Shown here one piece after another: positions 34,903 to 44,196 of a DNA stretch of 64,000 nucleotides (positions within the stretch are counted from its first letter, which is position 1; each line of letters opens with the position of its first letter). The DNA comes from Aeromicrobium piscarium (GTDB lineage: Bacteria; Actinomycetota; Actinomycetes; Propionibacteriales; Nocardioidaceae). A program made the position numbers and the translations under genes. The notes beneath the pieces were generated by a model. That model was not told where the DNA came from. It did no database searches and saw only the letters and a list, made by a program, of their open reading frames with translations. The stretch spans positions 1 through 64,000 of the forward strand of contig NZ_VLNT01000015.1 in the NCBI RefSeq assembly GCF_007421815.1. The letters run 5' to 3'.

Positions 34903-36060
34903 CATTCCGCCACTCCTCGTCGTGCCCGTGCCGCGGCGATGGTCGCCTTCGCCACGAACGGAGCCCTCCCGGCGACCCTGCTGGCGCGATACGCCGAGGT
35001 GAAGGACGACCTCGGACTCAGCGCCGCGGTCTTCGGGATCGTGGTCGTGGGGTTCACGATCGGTGCGGCAGGGGCATTCCACCTCCCCGGCGTGGTGCTG
35101 CGTCGCCTGGGGATGAGGTGGACGACCGCGATCGGCACCGCGTGGATCGCGCTGGCGCTCGTGGTGGCCGGCTCCGGAGTGGTGGTCGGGAGCGCAGGGA
35201 TCTTCGCGGCCGGGCTGATCCTCGCCGGGTTCGGTGATGCCGTGGTCGATGTTGCACAGAACGCACAGGGCCTGCGCGTGCAGGAGGTCTACGGACGTTC
35301 GGTGTTGACGTCCATGCACGCAGGGTGGAGCATCGGCGCGGCCATCGGTGGAGTCGTGGGTACCGCCGCGGCATCGGCCGGCGTGCCGTTGACGCTCCAC
35401 CTCACGGCGTGGGGTGTGCTCTGCGTGATCGCGATGGCAGCGGCTGCACGCCTCTTCCTTCCCGAGGCGCGCCGAGCGTCCACGGAGGAGGCGGAGCCCG
35501 GTCCGCTGGGGCGGCACGCCATGGTGTTGCTGGCACCGCTGGCCTTGGTGGCGCTGGCGGGGATATCGGTCGAGGACGTCGGCAACAACTGGTCGGCGGT
35601 TCTGTTGTCCACCGAGCGCGATGTGCCGGCATCGTCCGCGGGCATCGGCCTGAGCGCGCTGCTCATCGCTCAGTTCATCGGGCGGCTGCTCGGTGATCGT
35701 TTCATCGATCGCGTCGGCCACCGCGCCGCCCTGATCACCAGCCTCGCCGCGGTGGCCGGGGGGCTGACGTCGGCCGCATGGTCACCGGGAGCCTGGTTGA
35801 CGCTGGTCGGCCTGGCGCTAGCGGGGCTCGGGTGTGCGATCACCGTTCCTCTGGCTTTCGCTCGCGCCGACGCTCTGCCGGGTCTGCGGCCACACGCGGG
35901 TGTCACCTGGATCGGTTGGACGATGCGGATCGCGACGATCGCTCTGAGCCCGGCCATCGGCGGCGTTGCCACGGTCGCGTCGTTGCCGATCGCCATCTCG
36001 GCGGTCGCGCTCGTGGCGGTGCTGGCCCTCGGGCTCCAGCTCCGTCCTGGAGTCAGGTGA
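34867..36060 (+). CDS. MFS transporter (YbjJ/FucP-like)
   Basis: About 397 residues, twelve membrane helices, in the sugar/uncharacterised-solute branch of MFS: GFTIGAAGAFHLPGVVLRRLG, GFGDAVVDVAQNAQGLRVQ, ISVEDVGNNWSAVLL, LIAQFIGRLLGDRF. Start uncertain: ATG 34,867 or GTG 34,888/34,897, all near the dyad. The frame is open back to 34,513, but that part is antisense to the deoR gene. Substrate unknown. Confidence 0.82.
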   Translation: MFDSTARVLDVQHSATPRRARAAAMVAFATNGALPATLLARYAEVKDDLGLSAAVFGIVVVGFTIGAAGAFHLPGVVLRRLGMRWTTAIGTAWIALALVVAGSGVVVGSAGIFAAGLILAGFGDAVVDVAQNAQGLRVQEVYGRSVLTSMHAGWSIGAAIGGVVGTAAASAGVPLTLHLTAWGVLCVIAMAAAARLFLPEARRASTEEAEPGPLGRHAMVLLAPLALVALAGISVEDVGNNWSAVLLSTERDVPASSAGIGLSALLIAQFIGRLLGDRFIDRVGHRAALITSLAAVAGGLTSAAWSPGAWLTLVGLALAGLGCAITVPLAFARADALPGLRPHAGVTWIGWTMRIATIALSPAIGGVATVASLPIAISAVALVAVLALGLQLRPGVR

Positions 36061-36646
36061 GGAGATCTGCGGCGATCGCACGGGCTCGAAGGACGGGGGT
36101 GGTGTCGTCGGTGAGCCCACGCTGGACGATGGCGCCCTCGAGGAGGAGGAAGAGATGGTCGGCCGTGGTGTCGACGGACTCGCGATCGGCGTCGCTCGAT
36201 GCCTCGGCGCGCAGCAGCTCGGCCAGCAGATGACGGACGGCGTGCTTGTGCGCCCTGACGACGCGATGAGCGGGGTGGTCGACAGACAGCTCGCCGGCGG
36301 CGTTGAGGAAGGCGCAGCCGCGGTGAGAGGAGAGCTCGTCGGCTACGTAGGCATCGAAGACGGCGAGCGCCCGGGGGCGGTCGGCGTGGTCAACGCGTTG
36401 CACGAGCAGTTCCCACCAGTGTGCGTGTCGGGCTTGCAGATAGGCGACGACCAGGCCGTCCTTGGAGCCGAACCGGTCATACAGAGTGCGCTTGGTGATG
36501 CCGGACTCCTCGGCGATCGTGTCGACGCCGATGGCGTGGATGCCGCGTTCGTAGAACAGGCCCGAGGCGACATCGAGGAGGCGAGTGGCGCCGGCCGTCA
36601 GGGCAGGCGGGCGTAGGGGATCGGGTGCACTCTGCGTCGCGGACAT
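36053..36646 (-). CDS. TetR-family transcriptional regulator
   Basis: 197 residues. N-terminal HTH: TRLLDVASGLFYERGIHAIGVDTIAEESGITKRTLYDRFGSKDGLV. C-terminal ligand domain with CAFLNAAGELS and several His/Asp. Divergent from an MFS exporter-like gene, with a palindrome in the shared gap, so local repression of that transporter is likely. It overlaps the end of the preceding MFS gene by eight bases. Confidence 0.88.
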   Translation of the reverse strand: MSATQSAPDPLRPPALTAGATRLLDVASGLFYERGIHAIGVDTIAEESGITKRTLYDRFGSKDGLVVAYLQARHAHWWELLVQRVDHADRPRALAVFDAYVADELSSHRGCAFLNAAGELSVDHPAHRVVRAHKHAVRHLLAELLRAEASSDADRESVDTTADHLFLLLEGAIVQRGLTDDTTPVLRARAIAADLLT

Positions 36647-36685
36647 GATCGCCCCTCTCGGTTGACTTCACCGATCAGTGTACCT

Positions 36686-36698
36686 ACAGTGACACTGT
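36686..36698. promoter_or_regulatory. TetR-type operator candidate
   Basis: ACAGTGACACTGT is a perfect palindrome around a central A, 30 bases before the MFS start and 40 before tetR. A third half-site (CAGTGT) lies at 36,677-36,682. Confidence 0.55.
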
Positions 36699-36728
36699 GG
36701 TTCACAGATCTGTAAAGTTCACGTCGAG

Positions 36729-37901
36729 GTGACGACGCTCGACGAAGGGGCGCCTTCCGCCAGGGTCCAGACCCTGCGCCTGGCCGGGGCGGGGGTGTCG
36801 CTGATCGCCGTCTGCTACGGACTGGCGCGCTTCGCCTACGGCCTCTTCGTGCCCGCGTTCCGGGACGAATTCGCTCTCACCGCCACGGTCATCGGCGTGA
36901 TCGCCGCGGGCTCCTATGTCTCCTACTGCGTGGCGATCGTCGTCACCACCGTGCTGATCCCACGCTGGGGGTCGCGGCCGCTGGTGGTGGTCGCCGGCGG
37001 CCTGGCCACGGTGGGAACCGCATTGGTCGCGGTGGCGCCCCATGGCGTGATGCTCGCCGTCGGCGTGATCGTTGCGGGGGCGAGCACCGGCGTCGCCTCA
37101 CCTCCTTTGGCGCATGCCGTCGCCCACGCCGTGCCGGCGAAGGATCGTGACCGGATCCAAGCCGTCGTCAACGCCGGCACAGGAGCCGGAGTCGCTGTCG
37201 CGGGCCCCGTCGCCTTGCTGGTCCGGGACCAATGGCGGATCGGATGGCTCGCCTTCGCGGTGATGTGCGCTGTCGCCACCATCTGGGCCGCCGTCGTCGT
37301 CCGCACTCCGGCCCCGCGCGAACCGATGCCGCGGGAGATGCTTCCGCGGCCCCTGCTGCCGTCTGGTGGCGCGCACCTGCTCGTGGCGACCGCGACCATG
37401 GGGCTGTCCAGCTCGGCGATCTGGACCTTCGGGCGGGAGATGCTCGTGACCGAAGGCGGGCAGAGCGAACGTTTCTCGCTCGTCGCGTGGATTCTCCTCG
37501 GAGCCTGTGGCCTTGCGGGAGCTGCAGCGGGCGATGCCATCGGACGGCTGGGTCTGCGCCGGGCGTGGCAGTTCGTCGCCGTGCTGCTGGCCGCCACGAC
37601 CGGTCTGCTCGCCGCCTGGCCCGAGATCGCTGGCGCGTGGGCGATGTTGGCGGTGTTCGGCGCGGCCTACATCGCTCTCACGGGGATCGTGCTGATCTGG
37701 GGCAGTCGGATCTACGGGCGGACGCCCGCCGCCGGGGTCGGGCTGTCCTTTCTCGTTTTCGCTCTCGGGCAGGCCCTCGGTGCCCCGCTGATCGGTCTCG
37801 TCGCCCAGCTCGCCGGCCTGCCGACGGCATTCGGGGTAGCGGCGGCGGTCGCCGTCATCGGAGCGGCGCTGGCGCCGCGCAGGTCGCTCGAGGGTGGGTG
37901 A
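36729..37901 (+). CDS. MFS transporter (CynX/YbfB-like)
   Basis: 390 residues, twelve membrane helices, starting VTTLDEGAPSARVQTLRL; first helix GVSLIAVCYGLARFAYGLFVP resembles YbfB/CynX-type MFS proteins. GTG 36,729. Probably exports a compound sensed by the divergent TetR protein. Ends shortly before the tRNA-Glu pair. Confidence 0.85.
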   Translation: MTTLDEGAPSARVQTLRLAGAGVSLIAVCYGLARFAYGLFVPAFRDEFALTATVIGVIAAGSYVSYCVAIVVTTVLIPRWGSRPLVVVAGGLATVGTALVAVAPHGVMLAVGVIVAGASTGVASPPLAHAVAHAVPAKDRDRIQAVVNAGTGAGVAVAGPVALLVRDQWRIGWLAFAVMCAVATIWAAVVVRTPAPREPMPREMLPRPLLPSGGAHLLVATATMGLSSSAIWTFGREMLVTEGGQSERFSLVAWILLGACGLAGAAAGDAIGRLGLRRAWQFVAVLLAATTGLLAAWPEIAGAWAMLAVFGAAYIALTGIVLIWGSRIYGRTPAAGVGLSFLVFALGQALGAPLIGLVAQLAGLPTAFGVAAAVAVIGAALAPRRSLEGG

Positions 37902-37940
37902 CAAGGGTGCGGCAGCGGGCTGGTAGAGTCTTCTCCTGCT

Positions 37941-38016
37941 GGCCCCGTTGTGTAGCGGCCTAGCACGCCGCCCTCTCAAGGCGGTAGCGCGGGTTCGAAT
38001 CCCGTCGGGGCTACCA
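37941..38016 (+). tRNA. tRNA-Glu (CTC), first copy
   Basis: 76 bases with encoded CCA. Acceptor GGCCCCG / CGGGGCT, anticodon loop CTCTCAA (anticodon CTC) in a CCGCC/GGCGG stem, T-loop GTTCGAATC. In many actinobacteria a tRNA-Gln gene lies next to tRNA-Glu near leuCD. Confidence 0.96.
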
Positions 38017-38040
38017 GTGCGATGTCTCCAGACATCGAAG

Positions 38041-38071
38041 ACTCCCGGACCTGCATCGCAGGTTCGGGAGT
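38041..38071 (+). terminator. hairpin terminator after first tRNA-Glu
   Basis: ACTCCCGGACCTGC pairs with GCAGGTTCGGGAGT (one G-T) around ATC, followed by TTCTCGTTTC. Confidence 0.75.
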
Positions 38072-38094
38072 TTCTCGTTTCAGTGCCGGTGCTG

Positions 38095-38161
38095 GACCGC
38101 GAGTGGTGCAGATTCGCCCTCCGAACGCTCATCGAGGGGCGAATATGCACCACTCGCGGTC
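38095..38161. repeat. large imperfect palindrome between tRNA-Glu genes
   Basis: Arms 38,095-38,121 and 38,134-38,161 pair over about 27 bases with one mismatch and one bulge, around a 12-base loop. A third copy of the CACCACTCG end follows at 38,170-38,178. Too long for a normal terminator; resembles a palindromic repeat element. Confidence 0.7.
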
Positions 38162-38231
38162 GCGATCGCACCACTCGTCAGGAGGTCCCGTGTCTGTCTG
38201 CTCGGCCCGCCTGGTAGAGTCTTCCCTCGCT

Positions 38232-38307
38232 GGCCCCGTTGTGTAGCGGCCTAGCACGCCGCCCTCTCAAGGCGGTAGCGCGGGTTCGAATCCCGTCGGG
38301 GCTACCA
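38232..38307 (+). tRNA. tRNA-Glu (CTC), second identical copy
   Basis: Same 76 bases as the first copy, 291 bases downstream, with the preceding leader (CTGGTAGAGTCTTC) also repeated. A recent local duplication. Confidence 0.96.
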
Positions 38308-38424
38308 GCGATCGACCCCCGGTCCTCATCGGCCGGGGGTCGAGTCGTTCGTGGACCGCAGCTCGCTGACGGTGATGTCCGATTTCCGCCAGAAATCCTC
38401 CGTGCGGGGGCGCATGATGGGATC

Positions 38425-39858
38425 ATGACCGATGACGACCGCTACCGCGCCGTGCAGGCCCGCGATGCGCGATTCGACGGCGTCTTCTTCACCGCGGTGC
38501 GCACCACGGGCATCTTCTGTCGTCCTTCGTGTCCCGCCGTCACTCCCAAACGGGAGAATGTCACCTTCTACCGCGATCCGGCCTCGGCTCAGGCCGCTGG
38601 CTATCGCGCGTGCCGCAGGTGCCGGCCGGATGTGACGCCCGGTTCCCCGGAATGGAATCTGCGCGGCGATCTGGCTGCGAGGACGATGCGCCTGATCGCC
38701 GACGGAGTCGTCGAGCGTGAGGGCGTGACGGGGTTGGCGCGACGACTCGGCTACAGCGAGCGGCAGGTGCATCGCACCCTCGTCGATGAGCTCGGCGTCG
38801 GACCGCTCTCGGTTGCTCGTAGCAACCGCGCTCATCTCGCTCGCACCCTCATCGAGTCCACCGACCTGCCCCTGGCCGATATCGCGTTCGCCGCCGGTTT
38901 CGGGTCGGTTCGGCAGTTCAACGACACGATGCGAACGGCGTATGCGCTCGCTCCCCGGGATCTGAGGCGAGGTGCTTCTCGCGGGGGCGGACGCCTCGAG
39001 ATCCGGCTCGCGGTGCGACGGCCCTTCGCGGCCGGGGCTCTCACCGCTTTCCTCGGCGCCCGGGCGATCGCCGGCGTCGAGCGAGTGGAGGAACGTCGCT
39101 ATGCGCGGATCGTGAGCCTTCCGCACGGGCCGGCTGTCGTCGACCTGACTCTCGACGACGATGCCGTGCAGGCTCGGTTGGAGCTGACCGACCTCGCCGA
39201 CACCCAGACGGCCGTGCACCGCTGCCGCCGTCTGCTCGACCTCGATGCCGATCCCACGACCATCGACGACGCGCTCACCTCCGACCCGGTGCTGGCACCG
39301 CTGGTCGATCGCCACCCCGGGCTGCGGCTGCCCGGCCAGGTCGACGGTTTCGAGGTCGCGGTCCGGGCGATCGTCGGCCAGCAGGTCTCCGTCGCGGGCG
39401 CGCGGACGGTGCTGGGCGAGATGGCCCGGAAACACGGATCCGCCGTCGATCTGCCGATGGCAGCCGAGCTCGGCCTGAGTCACGCGTTCCCGTCGCCTCA
39501 GAGTGTCGTGGACGCGCCGGAGACCGGTTTCTCGATGCCGCGGTCGCGCGCCCGTGCGCTGGTGGCGGTCGCGCGATCCTTCGTGGCAGGCGAGCTCGTG
39601 CTGGACACCGGCGTCGATCGTGCCGATGCGAGGCGCAGGCTGCTGGAGGTGCCGGGTGTCGGCCCGTGGACCGCGGATTACATCGTCATGCGCGCCCTCA
39701 GCGATCCCGACATCCTGCCCATCACCGACCTGGTGTTGCGCCGCGCCCTGGCGGCGCACGGGCTGACCGAGGAGAGAACCGACCAGTGGCGGCCCTGGCG
39801 TTCCTATGCCGCCCTGCACCTGTGGCAGAGCATCACCGACGAGAGGATGGACTCATGA
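38425..39858 (+). CDS. alkA: AlkA-Ada bifunctional alkylation-repair protein
   Basis: 477 residues. The N-terminal Ada zinc domain has C32, C36, C63 and C66 (FCRPSC...CRRC). An AraC-type HTH covers about 85-180 (GLARRLGYSERQVHRTL, DIAFAAGFGSVRQFND). An AlkA 3-methyladenine glycosylase domain follows from about 190, with helix-hairpin-helix VPGVGPWTADYI and catalytic D435 (PITDLVLRR). Combines methyl sensing, activation and base excision. ATG 38,425; earlier in-frame sequence overlaps the tRNA. Its stop overlaps the ogt start (ATGA). Confidence 0.93.
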   Translation: MTDDDRYRAVQARDARFDGVFFTAVRTTGIFCRPSCPAVTPKRENVTFYRDPASAQAAGYRACRRCRPDVTPGSPEWNLRGDLAARTMRLIADGVVEREGVTGLARRLGYSERQVHRTLVDELGVGPLSVARSNRAHLARTLIESTDLPLADIAFAAGFGSVRQFNDTMRTAYALAPRDLRRGASRGGGRLEIRLAVRRPFAAGALTAFLGARAIAGVERVEERRYARIVSLPHGPAVVDLTLDDDAVQARLELTDLADTQTAVHRCRRLLDLDADPTTIDDALTSDPVLAPLVDRHPGLRLPGQVDGFEVAVRAIVGQQVSVAGARTVLGEMARKHGSAVDLPMAAELGLSHAFPSPQSVVDAPETGFSMPRSRARALVAVARSFVAGELVLDTGVDRADARRRLLEVPGVGPWTADYIVMRALSDPDILPITDLVLRRALAAHGLTEERTDQWRPWRSYAALHLWQSITDERMDS

Positions 39859-40316
39859 GCACCCGATGGATGGACTCGCCGATCGGCGGGCTGCGGTTGC
39901 ACACATCGGCCGGGTTGTTGACGCGCATCGAGTTCGACGCGACTCCGCGCGGCCGGCGCATCGACGACGATCTCCTCGATCGCGCCGAGGAGCAGCTGAA
40001 CGAGTACTTCGCGGGTGATCGACGCGACTTCGATCTGCCGCTCGCGAATGATGGCACGGAGTTCCAGCAGAAGGTCTGGAACGAGCTGCGCAAGATCCCT
40101 TATGGTGAGACCGCGAGCTACGGTGAGGTCGCCGCCCGGCTCGGCTATCTGCCGGTGGTGTCGCGGGCCGTCGGCGCTGCCAACGGCTCGAACCCGATCC
40201 CGATCGTCGTGCCGTGCCATCGCGTCATCGGCGCGAGCGGGAAGCTGACCGGGTACGCGGGTGGCATCGAGCGCAAGCGGACACTGCTGGAGCTGGAGCG
40301 TCCGGCGCTGTTCTGA
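39855..40316 (+). CDS. ogt: methylated-DNA-protein cysteine methyltransferase
   Basis: 153 residues with the active-site PCHRVI motif and GxVAxRxGYxPVVSRAVGAANGSNP DNA-binding helix. It removes O6-methylguanine by suicidal transfer to Cys. Second gene of the alkylation-repair operon, translationally coupled to alkA. Confidence 0.95.
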   Translation: MSTRWMDSPIGGLRLHTSAGLLTRIEFDATPRGRRIDDDLLDRAEEQLNEYFAGDRRDFDLPLANDGTEFQQKVWNELRKIPYGETASYGEVAARLGYLPVVSRAVGAANGSNPIPIVVPCHRVIGASGKLTGYAGGIERKRTLLELERPALF

Positions 40317-40441
40317 GGCTCGCGGCGAATCAGCGGCGCGGCGGCACCGGCCACGCGATGCCGCGCGGAGGCGGTGGCGGCCACCCGGACCCTGTGGACG
40401 GCGGTCTCGACGGATCCGCGCCTCCGGGCGAGGGTGTGGCC

Positions 40442-40843
40442 ATGAGACTGTTGCAGACCGAGGCCGATATCACTCGTTACTGGCGCGCCGTGCGTAAGAC
40501 CCTCGAGGTTCCCTCCGCCCAGCTGAGCTTCCTCGCGATCGACGAGCGGGGAGTGGCGCAGCCTCAGCTGACCACGATCGACGGACTAGCCCCGATGCCG
40601 CAGCAGCACGTCATCGATGAGATCGTCGACGTGCTGGCCGCAGTGAACCACCGGCTCGTGCCGCGGGGCAGCATCGCGGTGCTGTGGACCCGGCCGGGAC
40701 GAGGACCGATGCGGCCCGAGGAGAGCGCATGGCTGCGTCTCCTCGACGACGAGCTGCGTCGGCGGGGCGTCGCAGCCTGGCCTCCGCACTACGCGAACGA
40801 TGCCTACCTCAGGGTGGTGCTGGCCGACGACCTCGCGGCCTGA
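40442..40843 (+). CDS. conserved hypothetical protein
   Basis: 133 residues, soluble alpha/beta, no recognised family. Contains a hydrophobic strand SIAVLWTRPGRGPMRPEE and two histidines (QQHVIDE, VNHRLV). ATG 40,442 with GGGCGAGGG upstream; GTG six bases earlier is possible. The RPGRGPMRPEE region recalls host proteins that judge damaged or foreign DNA in other phyla, but this is too weak to name. It may be transcribed with alkA-ogt, 125 bases away. Confidence 0.55.
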   Translation: MRLLQTEADITRYWRAVRKTLEVPSAQLSFLAIDERGVAQPQLTTIDGLAPMPQQHVIDEIVDVLAAVNHRLVPRGSIAVLWTRPGRGPMRPEESAWLRLLDDELRRRGVAAWPPHYANDAYLRVVLADDLAA

Positions 40844-40853
40844 GGCTCACTGC

Positions 40854-41564
40854 TCAGCGCCGGAGGTTCTGCGACAGTCGCTCGGCGGCGGCGACCACGG
40901 CCGGGGCGTGCATGCGGCCCGGTTGGCGGGTCAGGCGTTCGAGGGGGCCGGAGACCGACACCGCCGCGACGACCTTGCCGGAGGGGGAGCGGACCGGCGC
41001 AGAGACCGAGCCGACGCCCGGCTCGCGCTCACCGACGCTCTGGGCCCAGCCGCGCCGGCGGACGGCTGACAGCTCCGAGGCCGCGAAGGTGGCCTTGAGG
41101 AGGCCCTTGTTCATGCGCTCGGGATCCTCCCAGGCGAGGAGGATCTGCGCCGCCGATCCGGCCGCCATCGTCAGCTGCCCACCCACCGGTATCGAGTCGC
41201 GCAGACCGGTGGGGCGATCGGCAGCGGCGACGCAGACGCGGAAGTCGCCCTGGCGGCGGAACAGCTGGGCGGACTCGCCGGTGATGTCACGGAGACGGGC
41301 GAGGACGGGCCCGGCGGCGGCGAGCAGGCGGTCCTCGCCGGCAGCCGCCGCCAGCTCGCCGAGTCGGGGTCCGAGGATGAACCGTCCCTGCATGTCGCGG
41401 GCGACGAGGCGATGGTGCTCGAGCGCTACCGCGAGGCGATGGGCGGTCGGGCGAGCCAGTCCCGTGGCGGCGACGAGGCCGGCGAGGGTGGCGGGCCCGG
41501 GTTCCAGGGCGGCCAGCACGAGTGCCGCTTTATCCAGAACGCCGACTCCGCTAGAGTTGTCCAT
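40854..41564 (-). CDS. ndgR: IclR-family regulator (NdgR/LtbR-like)
   Basis: 236 residues: winged helix at the N-terminus (TLAGLVAATGLARPTAHRLAVALEHHRLV), IclR effector domain with RDSIPVGGQLTMAAGSAAQILLAW and PSGKVVAAVSVSGPLERL. Divergent from leuC across 58 bases, the conserved actinobacterial position of NdgR/LtbR, which regulates leucine and other amino-acid biosynthesis. Full length. Confidence 0.92.
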   Translation of the reverse strand: MDNSSGVGVLDKAALVLAALEPGPATLAGLVAATGLARPTAHRLAVALEHHRLVARDMQGRFILGPRLGELAAAAGEDRLLAAAGPVLARLRDITGESAQLFRRQGDFRVCVAAADRPTGLRDSIPVGGQLTMAAGSAAQILLAWEDPERMNKGLLKATFAASELSAVRRRGWAQSVGEREPGVGSVSAPVRSPSGKVVAAVSVSGPLERLTRQPGRMHAPAVVAAAERLSQNLRR

Positions 41565-41569
41565 GACTT

Positions 41570-41583
41570 GATACTGCCGTATC
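41570..41583. promoter_or_regulatory. dyad in the ndgR-leuC intergenic region
   Basis: GATAC-TGCC-GTATC, flanked by ACTTG and CAAGT at 41,566 and 41,597. Position between divergent genes fits an NdgR-type operator, but I cannot verify the consensus. Confidence 0.4.
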
Positions 41584-41622
41584 GCATGTTGAGACGCAAG
41601 TCAGTAATCCGGAAGGCACCAC

Positions 41623-43035
41623 ATGTCGAAGACACTCGCTGAGAAGATCTGGGACGACCACGTCGTCCGCCAGGCGACGGGAGAGCCCGACCTGCTCTTC
41701 ATCGACCTTCACCTCCTGCACGAGGTGACCAGCCCTCAGGCGTTCGACGGGCTCCGCCTCTCCGGGCGCGTGGTTCGTCACCCCGAGCTCACCCTCGCCA
41801 CCGAGGACCACAATATCCCCACGACCGACCTCGACAAGCCGATCGCGGACCCGGTCTCGCGGACCCAGGTCGAGACCCTGCGGCGCAACGCCTCGGAGTT
41901 CGGCGTGCGGCTGCACCCGATGGGCGATATCGAGCAGGGCATCGTCCACGTGGTCGGTCCGCAGCTCGGGTTGACGCAGCCGGGCATGACGATCGTCTGC
42001 GGCGACTCGCACACCTCCACGCACGGCGCCTTCGGATCGATCGCCTTCGGCATCGGCACGAGTGAGGTCGAGCATGTGCTGGCGACGCAGACCCTCCCGC
42101 AGGCCAAGCCGAAGATGATGGCCGTCGAGGTGACCGGACAGCTGCCCGAGGGATCCACCGCCAAGGATCTGATCCTCGCGCTCATCGCGCAGGAGACCAC
42201 CGGCGGCGGGCAGGGCTATATCGTCGAGTACCGCGGAGAGGCCATCCGCGCGCTGACGATGGAAGAGCGCATGACGGTCTGCAATATGTCGATCGAGTGG
42301 GGCGCCAAGGCCGGGCTCATCGCCCCCGATGAGACGACCTTCGAGTACATCAAAGGCCGCCCGCACGCTCCCGAGGGCGAGCAGTGGGACGCGGCGGTCG
42401 AGTACTGGCGCAGTCTCGTCACCGATGACGATGCCCACTTCGACAAGGTCGTGACGCTCGACGCTGCGCAGGTGACCCCGTTCGTGACATGGGGAACGAA
42501 TCCGGGCCAGGGCGTGCCGCTGTCGGATGCGGTGCCCAGCCCGGCCGACTTCGACGATCCGACCCAGCGCGAGGCCGCCGAGAGCGCGTTGCGCTACATG
42601 GGGCTCGAGGCGGGAACGCCGATGCGCGACATCAAGGTCGACACCGTCTTCATCGGCTCGTGCACCAATGGCCGGATCTCGGATCTGCGTCGCGCCGCCG
42701 AGCTCATCAAGGGCCATAAGGTCGCCGACGACACTCGCGTGCTCGTGGTGCCCGGCTCGGTGCGAGTGCGTCTGCAGGCCGAGGAGGAGGGCCTGGACGT
42801 CGTCTTCAAGGATGCCGGAGCCGAATGGCGTGGTGCCGGCTGCTCGATGTGTCTGGGCATGAATCCCGATCAGCTGACACCGGGTGAGCGCAGTGCATCG
42901 ACGTCCAACCGCAACTTCGAAGGCCGTCAGGGCAAGGGCGGGCGTACTCACCTGGTCTCGCCGGATGTCGCCGTCGCCACCGGGGTCCTCGGCCACCTGG
43001 CCAGCCCCGCCGATCTGGAGAAGGCAGGAGCCTGA
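41623..43035 (+). CDS. leuC: 3-isopropylmalate dehydratase large subunit
   Basis: 470 residues. [4Fe-4S] ligands are [11 protein letters not shown] and [10 protein letters not shown]; substrate motifs include [14 protein letters not shown]. With LeuD isomerises 2- to 3-isopropylmalate in leucine synthesis. GGAAGG ribosome site; leuD begins two bases after its stop. Confidence 0.97.
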   Translation: MSKTLAEKIWDDHVVRQATGEPDLLFIDLHLLHEVTSPQAFDGLRLSGRVVRHPELTLATEDHNIPTTDLDKPIADPVSRTQVETLRRNASEFGVRLHPMGDIEQGIVHVVGPQLGLTQPGMTIVCGDSHTSTHGAFGSIAFGIGTSEVEHVLATQTLPQAKPKMMAVEVTGQLPEGSTAKDLILALIAQETTGGGQGYIVEYRGEAIRALTMEERMTVCNMSIEWGAKAGLIAPDETTFEYIKGRPHAPEGEQWDAAVEYWRSLVTDDDAHFDKVVTLDAAQVTPFVTWGTNPGQGVPLSDAVPSPADFDDPTQREAAESALRYMGLEAGTPMRDIKVDTVFIGSCTNGRISDLRRAAELIKGHKVADDTRVLVVPGSVRVRLQAEEEGLDVVFKDAGAEWRGAGCSMCLGMNPDQLTPGERSASTSNRNFEGRQGKGGRTHLVSPDVAVATGVLGHLASPADLEKAGA

Positions 43036-43037
43036 GC

Positions 43038-43637
43038 ATGGAGAAGTTCACCCAGCACACCGGTGTCGGCGCCCCGCTGCGGCGCTCGAATGTCGACACC
43101 GACCAGATCATCCCCGCGGTCTATCTCAAGCGCGTCACGCGCACAGGCTTCGAGGACGGGCTCTTCGCCGCCTGGCGCAGCGACCCGGAGTTCGTGCTCA
43201 ACCAGGATGCCTATCGTGACGCGACGGTGCTCGTGGCCGGCCCTGACTTCGGCACTGGATCGTCGCGTGAGCACGCCGTCTGGGCGCTGCAGAACTACGG
43301 CTTCAAGGTCGTCATCAGCCCCAGGTTCGGTGACATCTTCCGTGGCAACTCCGGCAAGGCCGGTCTGCTCGCCGCGCAGGTCGACGACAAGGTCGTCGCG
43401 GCGCTGTGGGAGTACCTCGAGGCCAACCCGGGCGCTTCGGTGAGCGTCGATCTCGAGGCGCGCACGGTGAGCGCGGGGGAGGGGCCGGACCGGATCGAGG
43501 ACTCCTTCACGATCGACGACTACACGCGGTGGCGTCTGCTCGAGGGCCTCGACGATATCGCGATCACGTTGTCCCATGAAGACGACATCGTCACCTACGA
43601 GGGCCGTCGGCTGAGCTTCAAACCCGCGACACTCTAG
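43038..43637 (+). CDS. leuD: 3-isopropylmalate dehydratase small subunit
   Basis: 199 residues with [29 protein letters not shown] and [15 protein letters not shown], the swivelling domain of the aconitase family. Forms the heterodimer with LeuC. Followed by a strong hairpin terminator. Confidence 0.97.
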   Translation: MEKFTQHTGVGAPLRRSNVDTDQIIPAVYLKRVTRTGFEDGLFAAWRSDPEFVLNQDAYRDATVLVAGPDFGTGSSREHAVWALQNYGFKVVISPRFGDIFRGNSGKAGLLAAQVDDKVVAALWEYLEANPGASVSVDLEARTVSAGEGPDRIEDSFTIDDYTRWRLLEGLDDIAITLSHEDDIVTYEGRRLSFKPATL

Positions 43638-43652
43638 GCGTTTTCGCAGATG

Positions 43653-43685
43653 AGGGGCCGTCCAGCAGTGTGCTGGGCGGCCCCT
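43653..43685 (+). terminator. terminator of leuCD
   Basis: AGGGGCCGTCCAGCA pairs with TGCTGGGCGGCCCCT around GTG (15-bp stem, one G-T pair). Followed by CCTGCG, so a GC-type hairpin without a strong T-run. Confidence 0.7.
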
Positions 43686-43710
43686 CCTGCGTCTGCGTCA
43701 TCGCGAGGCT

Positions 43711-43744
43711 GTACCTTGTATAGAAGACAATGTATAAGAGGTAC
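43711..43744. promoter_or_regulatory. AT-rich dyad upstream of small gene
   Basis: GTACCT...TATA and TATA...AGGTAC are symmetric about 43,727.5 in an otherwise GC-rich gap, 97 bases before the 106-residue gene. Looks like a repressor operator over a promoter (TTGTATA, TATAAG). Confidence 0.45.
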
Positions 43745-43840
43745 CTGCTCGGGTGTGGACAACCACGCGATGATGACGCGATCTGTCTGTCCACCGTCCT
43801 ATGGTCAACCACACCCAGCCCGCAGACGGAGGAAGCAGCC

Positions 43841-44161
43841 ATGTCGTCCCTACCCCCATCCCAGCATTTCCCGCTCTGGTGCGAGAAGGCGCACGCACCC
43901 GATGACCCGCCGGAAGCCCGGTACCACGAGCAGATCCTCGCCGATTTCCCGGCGATCATCGGCACGCAGGCCGATATGGAGCAACCGCCGGTGCCCGATG
44001 CCGACGGTCTGATCGTGCGCCGGATCCGCCACTTCGACTCCCCATCCACCTGGGTCGCCATCGAGCCGGCAGAGACCGGCGAGAACGGCCTCTTGGTTCA
44101 CGAGGATGCCGCGATCCTGCTGCACGACGCTCTATCGGCGGTAACGCGCGAGCTGGGGTGA
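43841..44161 (+). CDS. hypothetical protein, 106 residues
   Basis: Acidic soluble protein, MSSLPPSQHFPLWCEKAH, with no known motif apart from a C-terminal helix HEDAAILLHDALSAVTREL. GGAGG upstream of ATG 43,841 supports translation. Preceded by an AT-rich palindrome, so regulated expression is likely. I do not recognise the family. Confidence 0.55.
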   Translation: MSSLPPSQHFPLWCEKAHAPDDPPEARYHEQILADFPAIIGTQADMEQPPVPDADGLIVRRIRHFDSPSTWVAIEPAETGENGLLVHEDAAILLHDALSAVTRELG

Positions 44162-44196
44162 TCCCGGCTCCGGTTCGCGACCGGTAGTCTCGGGGC

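Noticed and set aside
41551-42996. 481-codon open frame on the minus strand
   Set aside because: Antisense to leuC, whose Fe-S and substrate motifs are unmistakable.
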